43,514 nucleotides of DNA. It comes from CAYVUI01 sp964454745 (GTDB taxonomy: Bacteria; Planctomycetota; Phycisphaerae; Sedimentisphaerales; Anaerohalosphaeraceae). Each line of letters starts with the position of its first letter. Position 1 is the first letter of the stretch. The notes below the pieces were generated by a model that was given only the letters and a program-made list of their open reading frames with translations, did not search any database and was not told the DNA's origin. This document shows, in pieces, positions 16,793 through 25,537 of this stretch. The translations under genes were made by a program, and so were the position numbers. The stretch covers positions 1-43,514 of the forward strand of contig CAYVUI010000022.1 of assembly GCA_964454745.1 (NCBI GenBank). The letters run 5' to 3'.

Positions 16793-17765
16793 TCGAAACC
16801 TCGCTTACTTTGCCGCAAATCTCTTCACAAACCGCTTCACCTGCAAGACAGTCTTCTCCGCTGCAAAGCAGGGGCTCATTCTCATTGAGGTGACCCATTA
16901 CATTTTCCAGCAAGGTTCGCATGCTTTCATGCAGGTCCGTCCTGAAAACCTTTTCGATACCCATCTGTGAATACCCAGGAAACCCGGGCGCATCCATCTT
17001 GCGATATCGAGTCCCGCGAAAGCCGAATTCATCGAAAAAAAACCGACGTTCTGATCCCAGCAGGTCCCATTCAAACAGCGAGTACTCCCGCGCATCCCCG
17101 GCCTGGAAAAAAACATTATCGCATTTCTCAAACCGGCCCCAGAATGTGACGGAAGGATCATTCCGATGGGTATCGGTCACCGCGGACAAAATCCGGTACT
17201 CTTCCAGCCGCCCGAGAGTATAGCACGCCAGGTTGACCGCGTGCGTGCCGTTGTGTCCAAGTCCCCGCGTATAACGAAAACTCGCGCCCAGCAGCCGGCC
17301 CATCTCTCCCCGGTCAATGCACTCTTTCACGCCGATAATATCCCTCGAATAGCGTCTTGAATAATTTACAGCCAGCGGGATGCCCCTGTCCCCGTACAAT
17401 TCCACGATTTCGCGGGAAAGTTTCGCCCCAAGTGTCAGGGGTTTCTCGCAGATCACCGCCTTTGGCTCACAATCCGCGACAAGTTTCAAACATTCATAAT
17501 GAGCCGCATCCGGTACACAAATACTGACCAAATCCGGTTTGACCTCTTCCAGCAGCCGTTTTGTCTCACTGTAGGCATCACATTGCCACTGCCCAGCCGC
17601 TTGTTTGGCCCGGTCTGGATCAAGGTCCATCACCGCGGCAAGCTGTGTTTGCGGATGCGAAAAGTACATCCCGGCGTGACTGGCCGGGCAGTCGTCCTTA
17701 CGATTTGCCTGTCCCGTTCCAATCACCCCGCAGCCGATCACTGCTGCTGTATACTGTTTTGCCAT
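16785..17765 (-). CDS. Gfo/Idh/MocA family oxidoreductase (copy 1)
   Basis: A 326-residue NAD(P)-dependent sugar oxidoreductase. The dinucleotide motif VIGCGVIG is at residues 9-16 and the family E-K-P is at residues 107-109 (ICEKPLTLG). GLGHNGTHAVNL contains the histidine that usually takes part in catalysis. It would oxidise or reduce a ring hydroxyl of a sugar, often to give the keto-sugar used by a DegT aminotransferase. It shares TAATG with the upstream cytidylyltransferase. The same Gfo-SpsF pair occurs again at 25538-27255. Substrate unknown. Confidence 0.88.
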   Translation of the reverse strand: MAKQYTAAVIGCGVIGTGQANRKDDCPASHAGMYFSHPQTQLAAVMDLDPDRAKQAAGQWQCDAYSETKRLLEEVKPDLVSICVPDAAHYECLKLVADCEPKAVICEKPLTLGAKLSREIVELYGDRGIPLAVNYSRRYSRDIIGVKECIDRGEMGRLLGASFRYTRGLGHNGTHAVNLACYTLGRLEEYRILSAVTDTHRNDPSVTFWGRFEKCDNVFFQAGDAREYSLFEWDLLGSERRFFFDEFGFRGTRYRKMDAPGFPGYSQMGIEKVFRTDLHESMRTLLENVMGHLNENEPLLCSGEDCLAGEAVCEEICGKVSEVSSA

Positions 17766-18496
17766 TACACCTTTTTTTGAACGATATGACGATTGATGTC
17801 TTTCAGTTCAGGATGCTGATTGAGAAATACCTCGATTTCACCCAGCGTAAAATGATGATCCTCCCGGTAGAGATTTCCATACAGTTTCTCCGCCAACTCA
17901 AAATCCTCCCTTGTATCCACTGTCAGCCGAAGCGATGTATCGCTGTCCGGGTTGGGATTTCGAACATTATACAGCGAAAAGACCTCCGGATGCCGATAGA
18001 GATACAGCGAAACATGCTCCCGGTCTGCCGGGTCCGAGGTCAACTCCGCCGCCCTGGCCAGCACATCAACCCCAAAGACCTGCACAGCCATCCCGTCCGG
18101 GTATGTGTTCTCCAGGAAATTGCAACAGTAATCCGGCTTGTGGGCAAGATAGGCTTCAATCACCCGATCAATCGTCTCCGGGTCCGCCAGCGGGTTGTCG
18201 CCGGTCATCTCGACGATTACATCCCCGTCCACCGACCTTGCCGCCTGCAAAACACGACCCATCACGTCCTCTTCACTGCCCCGATAGAAGCAGATCCCCT
18301 TTTCCTTCGCGAAAGCTGCAATGGCGTCACATGCCGGATTTGTCGTCGTCGCGATGACGATCTCATCGATCCGTTTGGCTCCTTTGAGCCGCTCGATGAG
18401 TCGCTCAAGCATTGGGCGGCCCAGGATCGGCCTGAGCACTTTGCCCGGTAGCCGTGTCGAGGCCATCCGTGCTTCAATTGTACAGACAATTTTCAT
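17765..18496 (-). CDS. SpsF-type cytidylyltransferase (copy 1)
   Basis: A 243-residue nucleotidyltransferase of the acylneuraminate cytidylyltransferase/SpsF group. The nucleotide loop is EARMASTRLPGKVL near residues 8-21, and the metal-binding region is EMTGDNPLADPE. DTREDFELAEKLY near the C-terminus is the usual SpsF ending. It would activate a sugar acid or sugar with CTP. It overlaps the upstream methyltransferase by four bases (ATGA). SpsF rather than NeuA type suggests the product is not ordinary CMP-sialic acid. Confidence 0.86.
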   Translation of the reverse strand: MKIVCTIEARMASTRLPGKVLRPILGRPMLERLIERLKGAKRIDEIVIATTTNPACDAIAAFAKEKGICFYRGSEEDVMGRVLQAARSVDGDVIVEMTGDNPLADPETIDRVIEAYLAHKPDYCCNFLENTYPDGMAVQVFGVDVLARAAELTSDPADREHVSLYLYRHPEVFSLYNVRNPNPDSDTSLRLTVDTREDFELAEKLYGNLYREDHHFTLGEIEVFLNQHPELKDINRHIVQKKV

Positions 18497-19548
18497 TTCA
18501 ATTCAAGAAGATATCGATGTTCACCGTTGCCCCACATCGCCTCACCCTGCGGGCCGGACCTGGCCAGCCGTTCATCCAGGTCAAACGATCCCTTGCCGTA
18601 GATTTTCCGGTAAGAAAACCCGGCCTCATCGAGCATTCGGTACAGGTCGTCTGTCTCGATATGATCCTCCTTGGGCACATACCAGGTGTCACAAAAGACA
18701 AACCGCTTGGACGGCATCCCGATTGTCCCCAGCACCGACTGGGTATACCCCAGCGGGATTTTCTTGAAAAGAGGCCGAAGCTTCCGCCGTGTCGTCCAGA
18801 AAATGCCCCCCGCTCCGTAGAGATACAGAAATGCCTTGCCGGAATCCTTCAGTACCCGTGCAATTTCCGACAATCCCTTTTCAGTAGACGCGCTGTGATG
18901 CAGCACCCCGTTGCAGAATACGAAATCAAACTGATTGTCCTCAAACGGCAGCGTAAGAAAATTACCTTCATAAAACGTCACGTCAAGCTGATGTTCCCTG
19001 GCGTAGTCTCTCGATACACAGAAGGATTTCTCCTCCAGGTCGATCGCCGAAACCTTTGCTGCTCCCACTTGCGCCAAAGCCAGCGAGTATCTTCCTGAAC
19101 CGCAGCCCATGTCCAGCACTTCCTTGCCCCGGATCGACTCTTCAACAATCTCCTCCCCGAGTCGATTTGTCATAAGCCGATAACTTTCATTCGTCAGCTC
19201 CTCGGTCGTAAAACCCTTCCACAGGGTCGAATACAATCCGGAAGTTGCCTTTTCCAGCGTGCCCTCGCCTTCCTGTGTCTCTTTCAGGTTGATTGGATAC
19301 GGTGTGATGGTTTTGCGAAAAGCCTGTCCCAGTTCAATCAGCCGCCCAATATGATCCACCGCAAACTCCGCCGGCCGATCCGAATGTTCAAAGTCTGCAA
19401 AAGGCTCGATAGGGTACAGAAAGCGATAGAGTTCATGGCAGAGTAAAACCGTGAAATATGCCATTCCCTCATCGACACACTGATCGCATAATTTTACAAA
19501 CACGTCGAGCTGTTTCTCATACTCATGTAAAAAATCACGGGTCGTCAT
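18493..19548 (-). CDS. Class I SAM-dependent methyltransferase
   Basis: A 351-residue methyltransferase. The N-terminal 120 residues are helical and contain a Y-P-I-E-P segment. The SAM motif EVLDMGCGSGRYSLAL follows at about residues 143-158, then VSAIDLEEKS, FDFVFCNGVLHHSASTEKGL (motif post-II, UbiE-like) and a C-terminal cap ending in WGNGEHRYLLELK. Spacing to the asparagine-synthase gene is nine bases, with AAGGA seven bases before the ATG. It probably methylates a sugar or the glycan. Being next to asnB and spsF, it may act on the same sugar acid; that is inference. Confidence 0.82.
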   Translation of the reverse strand: MTTRDFLHEYEKQLDVFVKLCDQCVDEGMAYFTVLLCHELYRFLYPIEPFADFEHSDRPAEFAVDHIGRLIELGQAFRKTITPYPINLKETQEGEGTLEKATSGLYSTLWKGFTTEELTNESYRLMTNRLGEEIVEESIRGKEVLDMGCGSGRYSLALAQVGAAKVSAIDLEEKSFCVSRDYAREHQLDVTFYEGNFLTLPFEDNQFDFVFCNGVLHHSASTEKGLSEIARVLKDSGKAFLYLYGAGGIFWTTRRKLRPLFKKIPLGYTQSVLGTIGMPSKRFVFCDTWYVPKEDHIETDDLYRMLDEAGFSYRKIYGKGSFDLDERLARSGPQGEAMWGNGEHRYLLELK

Positions 19549-19557
19549 ATATGTTCC

Positions 19558-21384
19558 TTACTTAGATGAATGCTGCTCAAGAAACAGCTTCGTATTGATA
19601 AAATTAAACCAGAATTTACTGAAACTGTTCGGCAAAGTGGAATCAGGATATATCTTTTCCAGCTTGTCCTTGTCGATCAATTCAAACACCTCGCTGTCAT
19701 CCAGCAGTCGTTCGCGGGTTTGCCGGTCCTCAAAATCAACCAGCGAGTGAATGGAGGCATTAAATCCCTTTTTCTGCCGGTCCAGCCGAACGGTGTCATT
19801 TAAAATTCCCTTCATGGCCTCGCGGAGGATAAACTTGCCGTATCCGTCTTGAATCAAATACTGCGTGGGTATCGTATAAGCAAATTCAAAGAGCCGCCGA
19901 TCCAGGTACGGGCTGCGGTTTTCAATCGAGTATTTCATACTGTTCAGGTCATCTTCATGTAATATGACGCGGGTCCCCTCATGGAACATCTCGTTCATCA
20001 TGCGATTTTGCAGCAGGGCGTTGCAATAATGCTCTTCGACAAAATCCTCCCGGAACTCGTCCCGCAGAAGATCGCAAAACACCTCTCGGTTCAGATAGAT
20101 ATGCCCGCGGAAATCCGGCTGCTCAAAATACAGCCTTGGCTGCTTTAGATACGGATTGCGTACGAACCTGCCCGTGTTCTCCTGCCACTCCTGCTCCAGC
20201 TTTGTATAAGAAGGATCGTTTCTCATTTCGTACAAAAACAGGTTAAAATGATCGTAATATCCCGTTACCATCTCATCGGCACCCGTGCCGGAGCAAACCA
20301 CACGGTACCCTTTCTGCGAGATCGAACGTGAAAGCAGCGAGTGAATATAATACGAGATCGTATACACCGGCGCATCATGATAAGACACCAGCTCGTCCAA
20401 CTGTTCAAAAAAAGAATCATACGAAATCCGGATCTGCTCATTGCGGCAGCCCAGGTCATTTACCGTCGCCTGGATATTCTCACTCTCGTCATACCGCGGA
20501 TCTGAATCAATAATTGAAAATGTCATCAGGTCATAACCGAGACATTTCGCGGCAATGGACACCAGCGAGGCCGAATCCACCCCGCCGCTAAGGCAAAACG
20601 CCACCGGCACATCTGCCCGAAGCCGGATACGCATGCTCTCGATCAAACGCTCCCGGAAACCCTCGATCGCCTCTTCCAGGCGCATTGCCGTCGGTGCATG
20701 TGCCGGCTTCCAGTAACAGCTCTGCTGTTCGTTGAGCGTGTCGTTAATGACAAGATTTCCGGCAAACGGCAGCTCACGTACTCCCTCAAAAAAGGTCTCC
20801 CCGGTCTTGTACAGCGATTTATATCCAAGCGCCAGGTACCGTTGCAAATGCCTGCGATTGACCGAAAGCTTCCTTCCCAGCAGCCCCTCGATAAACTTCA
20901 CTTCCGAGCCGAAATAAAGCCCATCCCTGCTCCGGTACAGGTAAAAAGGCTTCTCGGCAAAACGATCCCGCGAAAGAAAAACAATTCCCTTCCTGCGGTC
21001 CGCAATCGCAAAGCTCCACATTCCCTCGAAATGCTCCACGCACTGTGTGCCGTAAAGCAGGTAATACTGCAAAAGAACCTCCGTATCCGAAGTCGTACGT
21101 AATGCAACACCGCGCTGTTCAAGATTCTCACGCAGTTCGAGATAATTGTAAATCTCCCCGTTAAAAATCAGTGTGCATTCGCCAATGGTAAACGGCTGGT
21201 TGGACCGGCTGTCCAAATCCAATATGCTCAACCGTGAGTGCAGGAATACACATTCCACATCTCCGATCTGAATCCGTTCATGAGCCCGAAAATCAGGGCC
21301 CCTGTTCTGCATCCGGTCCAGTGTCTGTGCAATCCGATGCTCTGAAACCGAGCTGTTACCAATAAATCCTGCAATTCCGCACAT
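19558..21384 (-). CDS. asnB: Glutamine-dependent asparagine synthase-like amidotransferase
   Basis: A 608-residue AsnB-type protein. The glutaminase domain starts with the nucleophile C2 (MCGIAGF), followed by RLSILDL and NGEIYNYLELR. The synthase domain has the ATP pyrophosphatase loop FCLSGGVDSASL at about residues 263-274, CSGTGADEMVTGYYDHF, and the late YSIENRSPYLDRRLFE. All expected key residues are present. In polysaccharide loci such enzymes amidate uronic acid or similar carboxyl groups, so this may not make asparagine. The ATG follows a 188-bp gap, the largest inside operon B. No strong ribosome site is seen close to the ATG. Confidence 0.9.
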   Translation of the reverse strand: MCGIAGFIGNSSVSEHRIAQTLDRMQNRGPDFRAHERIQIGDVECVFLHSRLSILDLDSRSNQPFTIGECTLIFNGEIYNYLELRENLEQRGVALRTTSDTEVLLQYYLLYGTQCVEHFEGMWSFAIADRRKGIVFLSRDRFAEKPFYLYRSRDGLYFGSEVKFIEGLLGRKLSVNRRHLQRYLALGYKSLYKTGETFFEGVRELPFAGNLVINDTLNEQQSCYWKPAHAPTAMRLEEAIEGFRERLIESMRIRLRADVPVAFCLSGGVDSASLVSIAAKCLGYDLMTFSIIDSDPRYDESENIQATVNDLGCRNEQIRISYDSFFEQLDELVSYHDAPVYTISYYIHSLLSRSISQKGYRVVCSGTGADEMVTGYYDHFNLFLYEMRNDPSYTKLEQEWQENTGRFVRNPYLKQPRLYFEQPDFRGHIYLNREVFCDLLRDEFREDFVEEHYCNALLQNRMMNEMFHEGTRVILHEDDLNSMKYSIENRSPYLDRRLFEFAYTIPTQYLIQDGYGKFILREAMKGILNDTVRLDRQKKGFNASIHSLVDFEDRQTRERLLDDSEVFELIDKDKLEKIYPDSTLPNSFSKFWFNFINTKLFLEQHSSK

Positions 21385-21572
21385 ACTGTAACGTCGATAC
21401 GTATCCTTTAGGGTAGTTCTAATAATTGCTTTTGAGCGGCAAGTAGAAGATTTCTGGCTTCCGGCAAGGAAGGGAAATGAGTCTTAGCCGAAGCTAAATC
21501 GACTTTTTCCTGACGCCGACCGGAGGCAAAAAGATTCGCTTGACCGCCAAAATGAATTGTTAGAGGTGCCCT
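21385..21572. other. 188-bp gap between neuB and asnB; small UUCG hairpin
   Basis: The gap separates the neuB stop from the asnB start. On the minus strand it holds a short stem-loop at 21484-21497, TTAGC-TTCG-GCTAA, with the very stable cUUCGg-type loop but no T-run, so it is not a standard terminator. The reading frame after the neuB TAA stays open for about 53 more codons, to a TAA just before asnB, with protein-like composition (for example LPEARNLLLAAQKQ). No start codon with a ribosome site is seen in that frame. No convincing promoter was found, though transcription could restart here. Confidence 0.5.
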
Positions 21573-22583
21573 TTATGTTTTCAAATCTTCCGGACCGATC
21601 TTCTCGCCCGCTGCGATAGTCCGTACTGCCTTTTTCCCCTTCAGGATCCGGTATTCACTCGGGGCAATCGGCCCTCCCGGCCGCAGCCAGTCCGTATTTT
21701 CCGGTCCAATCGCTTCATCTTTCGCAATCTTGCAAGTCGCGGTCAGGCTGCGCCGTGCTGCCTCATGAATCGGCTGTTCACAACTCAAAAATGTCTTTTT
21801 CGAACTGCCCAGCAATACTTCCGCTTCGCGGATCCGCCGAACCAACTGGGCCATCTCCCCCGGATCCGCCGACAGGCTGTGGTCACGGAACGTTGAATAA
21901 TTCTTGTCCAGCGTAAAATGCTTTTCAATGATACGAGCCCCCAGGGCCGTCGAAAGCACCGCCGCCTCGATGCCGAGAGTATGATCCGAATACCCAACGG
22001 TCAGTCCGCGCAGCTTCAAAGACTCAATTGCACCGAGGTTCGCATTTTCAGCCGCCACCGGATAATTGGATACACAGTGCAAAACGGCAATCTCCGGCCC
22101 TTTGGGCTCTTGCGCCCCTGCACTGCAGACAAAAGCAATGATCTCCTCGATCTCTGCCATCTCGGTCATGCCCGTAGAAAGCAGAATCGGCTTGCCTGTC
22201 GAGACGACATACTCCAGCAGCGGATAAAAATTATTATCACCCGATGCAATCTTAAAAGCCGGAACAAGATCATTGAGAAACCTCGCCCCCTCAATGTCAA
22301 AGGGAGTGGTTAAAAACATCACCCCTTCATTCTGAGCGGTTTCGTGAAGCCGCAAAAAACTGTCATCATCCAGCCGGAACCGGTTGAGCTGCTCGATACG
22401 CTGGGTCTGGTCCGGTCCCACCAGTTTCGTCGGTTCAATCTTCTGAAATTTGACCGCATCCGCTCCGGCCCGGGCCGCTGCGGCGATCATCTTTTTCGCC
22501 GTGTCCAGGCTGCCTTCATGGTTATTGCCGATCTCCGCAATGATCAGCACTTTTTTATCGGTATCATGTTCAGCAATAATCAT
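21573..22583 (-). CDS. NeuB/SpsE-family nonulosonic acid synthase
   Basis: A 336-residue NeuB-type enzyme, which condenses phosphoenolpyruvate with a six-carbon amino sugar to give a nine-carbon 2-keto acid. The TIM-barrel part has EIGNNHEGSLDTA, AGADAVKFQ, the substrate region FLTTPFD, KIASGDNNF, LSTGMTEMAEIEE, HCVSNYP and YSDHT...IEKHFTL. The C-terminal antifreeze/SAF domain covers about the last 60 residues (SLTATCKIAKDEAI and GPENTDWLRPG). The ATG at 22583 lies 14 bases inside the end of the GNAT gene; upstream in-frame codons overlap that gene further and are not used. No NeuC or PseG/LegG-type hydrolase is in the window. Confidence 0.93.
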   Translation of the reverse strand: MIIAEHDTDKKVLIIAEIGNNHEGSLDTAKKMIAAAARAGADAVKFQKIEPTKLVGPDQTQRIEQLNRFRLDDDSFLRLHETAQNEGVMFLTTPFDIEGARFLNDLVPAFKIASGDNNFYPLLEYVVSTGKPILLSTGMTEMAEIEEIIAFVCSAGAQEPKGPEIAVLHCVSNYPVAAENANLGAIESLKLRGLTVGYSDHTLGIEAAVLSTALGARIIEKHFTLDKNYSTFRDHSLSADPGEMAQLVRRIREAEVLLGSSKKTFLSCEQPIHEAARRSLTATCKIAKDEAIGPENTDWLRPGGPIAPSEYRILKGKKAVRTIAAGEKIGPEDLKT

Positions 22584-23328
22584 GTGATTGGTTCTTACTA
22601 TGGTAATGAAAAATATAAATCGATTTTGCCAGCGAAAATCCTGCCCGCTCATACAGCCGCACCGCGCCAATATTGCACGCCTGTGTGCCGACCGAAATAC
22701 CCGCACTTTCCGTCGTATCCGCCAGGTATGCGATCATGTCATACCCGACAGACTGCCTGCGAAAACGCTGGTCCACACCGATCAGGTCAATCACGGCATT
22801 TGTGCCCGGCTTTTCAATCGCCTGGATAAATCCGGCGACTTGCCCATCGATTTCCCCAACGATCATCCGGTCTCCGCGGCTGCCTGTAAAGAAATTGCCC
22901 GCCCATTCTTCCTTAATCCGGTTGGCCAGGTTATTGTCAATCGCAGGGTCAAGATGGAACCGGGAAAACACAAAATTCTCCCGCGCGATCTTGCGAACAG
23001 CATCCTGCTCTTCTTTTCGGGTTTCTCGTACCTTCACCTTCCCCCGCGGTCGAATCGCCAAGTCTCCCGGACGGTCAAAAACCAAACTCGTATCCGTCAG
23101 GCAAAATCCCGTTCGTTCCAGTACGGCTGTCGTGCGCGTTCGATGTGTAGGTACCTTTGTGAACACGAACACAGGCCCCGCATCTTCCGCATGGCCAATG
23201 GCCTCATGCAGACCGCCCGGCTCCTGTTCGAGCAGCTTGCAGCAGCCTTCATCTGCCCGGATAAAATACACCGGCCTGTCAAACAGCTCACTGAGCCACG
23301 CATCACGATGAAGCAATCCCTCGGTCAT
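22570..23328 (-). CDS. GNAT acetyltransferase next to NeuB
   Basis: A 252-residue protein with a C-terminal GNAT domain. GEIDGQVAGFIQAIE and IDLIGVDQRFRRQSVGYDM are the strand 4 and acetyl-CoA loop regions, and GTQACNIGAVRLYERAGF is the typical helix-strand ending. The first 120 residues are a divergent GNAT-like half. The ATG at 23328 has AGGA four bases upstream; earlier in-frame codons overlap the SDR gene. Beside neuB and spsF this matches the position of SpsD or PseH-like enzymes, which N-acetylate the amino sugar before NeuB. That substrate is inferred. Confidence 0.8.
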   Translation of the reverse strand: MTEGLLHRDAWLSELFDRPVYFIRADEGCCKLLEQEPGGLHEAIGHAEDAGPVFVFTKVPTHRTRTTAVLERTGFCLTDTSLVFDRPGDLAIRPRGKVKVRETRKEEQDAVRKIARENFVFSRFHLDPAIDNNLANRIKEEWAGNFFTGSRGDRMIVGEIDGQVAGFIQAIEKPGTNAVIDLIGVDQRFRRQSVGYDMIAYLADTTESAGISVGTQACNIGAVRLYERAGFSLAKSIYIFHYHSKNQSHDYC

Positions 23329-23354
23329 GCCGTCCTGTCTTTCGTTTACGAAAC

Positions 23355-24380
23355 CTATACCCGCTTTTGATATTCTTCCCAGGTCTTCTTGTACCATTTA
23401 ATATATTTCACATATCCAACCTCGACCGGGTTCTGCGGGTTGTAATCGATCATCTTTTTCGCTTTCTCGATAGAAAGCGTGCCCCGGTCAGGGGTCAGTT
23501 TGTCCTTGGGCACATAGCGAATTTCCGCCTTGGGAAAATGCTCCGCGATAATCGCACGGATATCATTGAGCGACCGCGACGCCCCATAGGTAAGGTTAAA
23601 CGTCTCGTTGCGGGACTTTTCATTTTGTATGACCTTGATAATTCCGTCCACCAGGTCCTCGATATACGTAAAGTCCAGCCGGTCATTGCCGTCACCGGTA
23701 ATCGTAATCTCTTTTTCCTGCAGGGCGTTTTCAATGAAAATCTGCGCCACCCGACGGCTCACGCACCGTTCGCCATACAGTGCAGACGGACGAATAATCG
23801 TATACGGCAGGTCAAACACCTGGTGATAGGCGTGTACGATCTTCTCTCCGGCCAGCTTCAATGCCCCGTAGATACCAATCGGTTCACACGGTGTGTCCTC
23901 GTACACTTCCCCGGTCTGGAAGTGCCCGTAGATCATACTCGAAGAAAAGTAAATAAAGTGATCAATATTGCCCCGGGAAAAGTCCAGGGCGTTCTCCAGG
24001 GTTCGCAGGCTGTGCCCAAACGTGCTGTGCGGATCCTTATTGGATTTACCTGCATGAGCGACGGCCGCCAGGTGAACAATCGTCTGGGGTTTGATCCGGT
24101 TCAAAATCCCGTTGGTCATGTGGTAATCCCGGACATCCTGAACATGCAGCGGGATGTCATTCTCTCGCAAAAGGTCCAGCCGGTCATACAGCATCTTCTT
24201 GTAAAAATCACGATTTTCGTGATTGTAATCCGCCGATTCAAAGGCCAGCACGTTATTCACTTCCAGCCCGTCGATGATATGAACATCCGCGCCAAGCTTT
24301 TTCAGCACCAGGGCCAGGTTGTGGCCGATAAATCCCGCGCCGCCGATCAGCACGATTCGCCTGTCTTTTAACTCAATCAT
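23355..24380 (-). CDS. Extended SDR sugar epimerase/dehydratase
   Basis: A 341-residue NAD(P)-dependent nucleotide-sugar enzyme. GGAGFIGHNL near residues 13-22 is the cofactor loop, SSSMIYG holds the catalytic serine, and YGALKLAGE is the Y-x3-K. RPSALYGER, GDGNDRLDFTYIEDLVDGI and NLTYGASRSLNDI are typical of sugar epimerases and dehydratases. The gene overlaps the DegT aminotransferase stop by four bases (ATGA). An insert near residues 40-75 (with NHENRDFYKKM) is longer than in UDP-glucose 4-epimerase. It likely supplies an epimerised or keto sugar for the aminotransferase. Exact reaction not determined. Confidence 0.85.
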   Translation of the reverse strand: MIELKDRRIVLIGGAGFIGHNLALVLKKLGADVHIIDGLEVNNVLAFESADYNHENRDFYKKMLYDRLDLLRENDIPLHVQDVRDYHMTNGILNRIKPQTIVHLAAVAHAGKSNKDPHSTFGHSLRTLENALDFSRGNIDHFIYFSSSMIYGHFQTGEVYEDTPCEPIGIYGALKLAGEKIVHAYHQVFDLPYTIIRPSALYGERCVSRRVAQIFIENALQEKEITITGDGNDRLDFTYIEDLVDGIIKVIQNEKSRNETFNLTYGASRSLNDIRAIIAEHFPKAEIRYVPKDKLTPDRGTLSIEKAKKMIDYNPQNPVEVGYVKYIKWYKKTWEEYQKRV

Positions 24381-25525
24381 GAAGAAACCTCCTGTATCAC
24401 GTCTTTAAGATTGTCAACAATCATTTCTGTATCTCCCGGTTCAAGGTGCGGACCTACCGGCAGGGCGATCGAATGATACGCCAGCCGTTCCGCGACAGGA
24501 AACTGCTTTTCCTTAAACCCGTATTTTTTACAATAGTATGTCAGCATCGGTACCGGTTTGGGGTAATAAATGCTCGTGCCCACTCCGCGGGCCTTGAGCC
24601 CTTCGATCACGTCCACACGCCGGCCGGCCAGCGGCTCCTTTAAAATGATGCAATGGCAATAATGACTGCTGACAAAATCCCCCGAAGACGATTCCAGCAG
24701 GTCCACTTCACCAATTTCCGCCAACCCACGGCTTAAAGCCTCGTAATTTGCTTTTCGTGCGGAAAGAAAAGCATCCAGCCGTTCAACCTGCTCGATCCCC
24801 AGTGCGGCCTCAATTTCGTTCATGCGGTAGTTAAATCCAAGCATCGGCACATCATACTGCCCCGGCACTTTCCGCTGCCCATGAGACCGATCCACGCCAA
24901 ATGCCTTTTGCAGAGCAACGTCTCCGACCAGGCCCTCATGTTTCGACAGCACCATTCCCCCTTCTGCCGTTGTCATGTGCTTGACCGGGTAAAATGAAAA
25001 ACAACCGATATCCCCCAGCAGCCCGGCATGCACGCCCTTATAATACGTGCCAATCGCCAGTGCACAGTCCTCAACGACATACAGGTCATGCTTTTTCGCA
25101 ATCGCGTTGATTCGGTCCATGTCCACCGGCATACCCAGGTAATGCACAAGTGAGATCGCTCGCGTCCGCTCCGTGATCGCATCTTCGATACGGTCCAGGT
25201 CGATGTTCCCTGTTCGTATTTCCGCGTCTACAAACACCGGCGTAGCGCCAACCAGCTCCACCGCGTGCCCGGTGGCGACATGCGTCATCGCCGGTACGAT
25301 CACCTCATCTCCTGGGCCAATACCCCTGGAAAAGTACGCCAGGTGCAGCCCAGCCGTGCACGAAGCAACGCTCGTGCCGTACTTCGCGCCCGTCCAGTCG
25401 CAAAACGCTTTTTCAAACTCCGTCGTTTTCGGCCCGTGAACCAGGATATGTCCCGAAAGAATCTCGGACACCGCCTGTTTCTCCGCCTCGTCAATAATTG
25501 GTCTGGCAAAAGGAATTGTTTTCAA
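24377..25525 (-). CDS. DegT-family sugar aminotransferase (SpsC-like position)
   Basis: A 382-residue PLP enzyme. The Schiff-base lysine is K182 in FSFYPVKHMTTAEGG, the aspartate is in VVEDCALAIG, and ASCTAGLHLA binds the phosphate. It begins with IPFARP, normal for the family. The start codon is TTG, with GAGAG about ten bases upstream. It would transaminate a 3- or 4-keto sugar nucleotide. Gene order (aminotransferase, SDR, GNAT, NeuB and SpsF nearby) parallels the Bacillus sps and the pseudaminic/legionaminic acid pathways. Confidence 0.9.
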   Translation of the reverse strand: MKTIPFARPIIDEAEKQAVSEILSGHILVHGPKTTEFEKAFCDWTGAKYGTSVASCTAGLHLAYFSRGIGPGDEVIVPAMTHVATGHAVELVGATPVFVDAEIRTGNIDLDRIEDAITERTRAISLVHYLGMPVDMDRINAIAKKHDLYVVEDCALAIGTYYKGVHAGLLGDIGCFSFYPVKHMTTAEGGMVLSKHEGLVGDVALQKAFGVDRSHGQRKVPGQYDVPMLGFNYRMNEIEAALGIEQVERLDAFLSARKANYEALSRGLAEIGEVDLLESSSGDFVSSHYCHCIILKEPLAGRRVDVIEGLKARGVGTSIYYPKPVPMLTYYCKKYGFKEKQFPVAERLAYHSIALPVGPHLEPGDTEMIVDNLKDVIQEVSS

Positions 25526-25537
25526 AGCAGTACTCTC

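Noticed and set aside
21484..21497. Intrinsic terminator between neuB and asnB
   Set aside because: The stem is only five base pairs and there is no T-run after it on either strand.
23367..24371. Plus-strand open frame of about 334 codons
   Set aside because: It mirrors the SDR gene with all its SDR motifs on the minus strand; its own translation is not protein-like.
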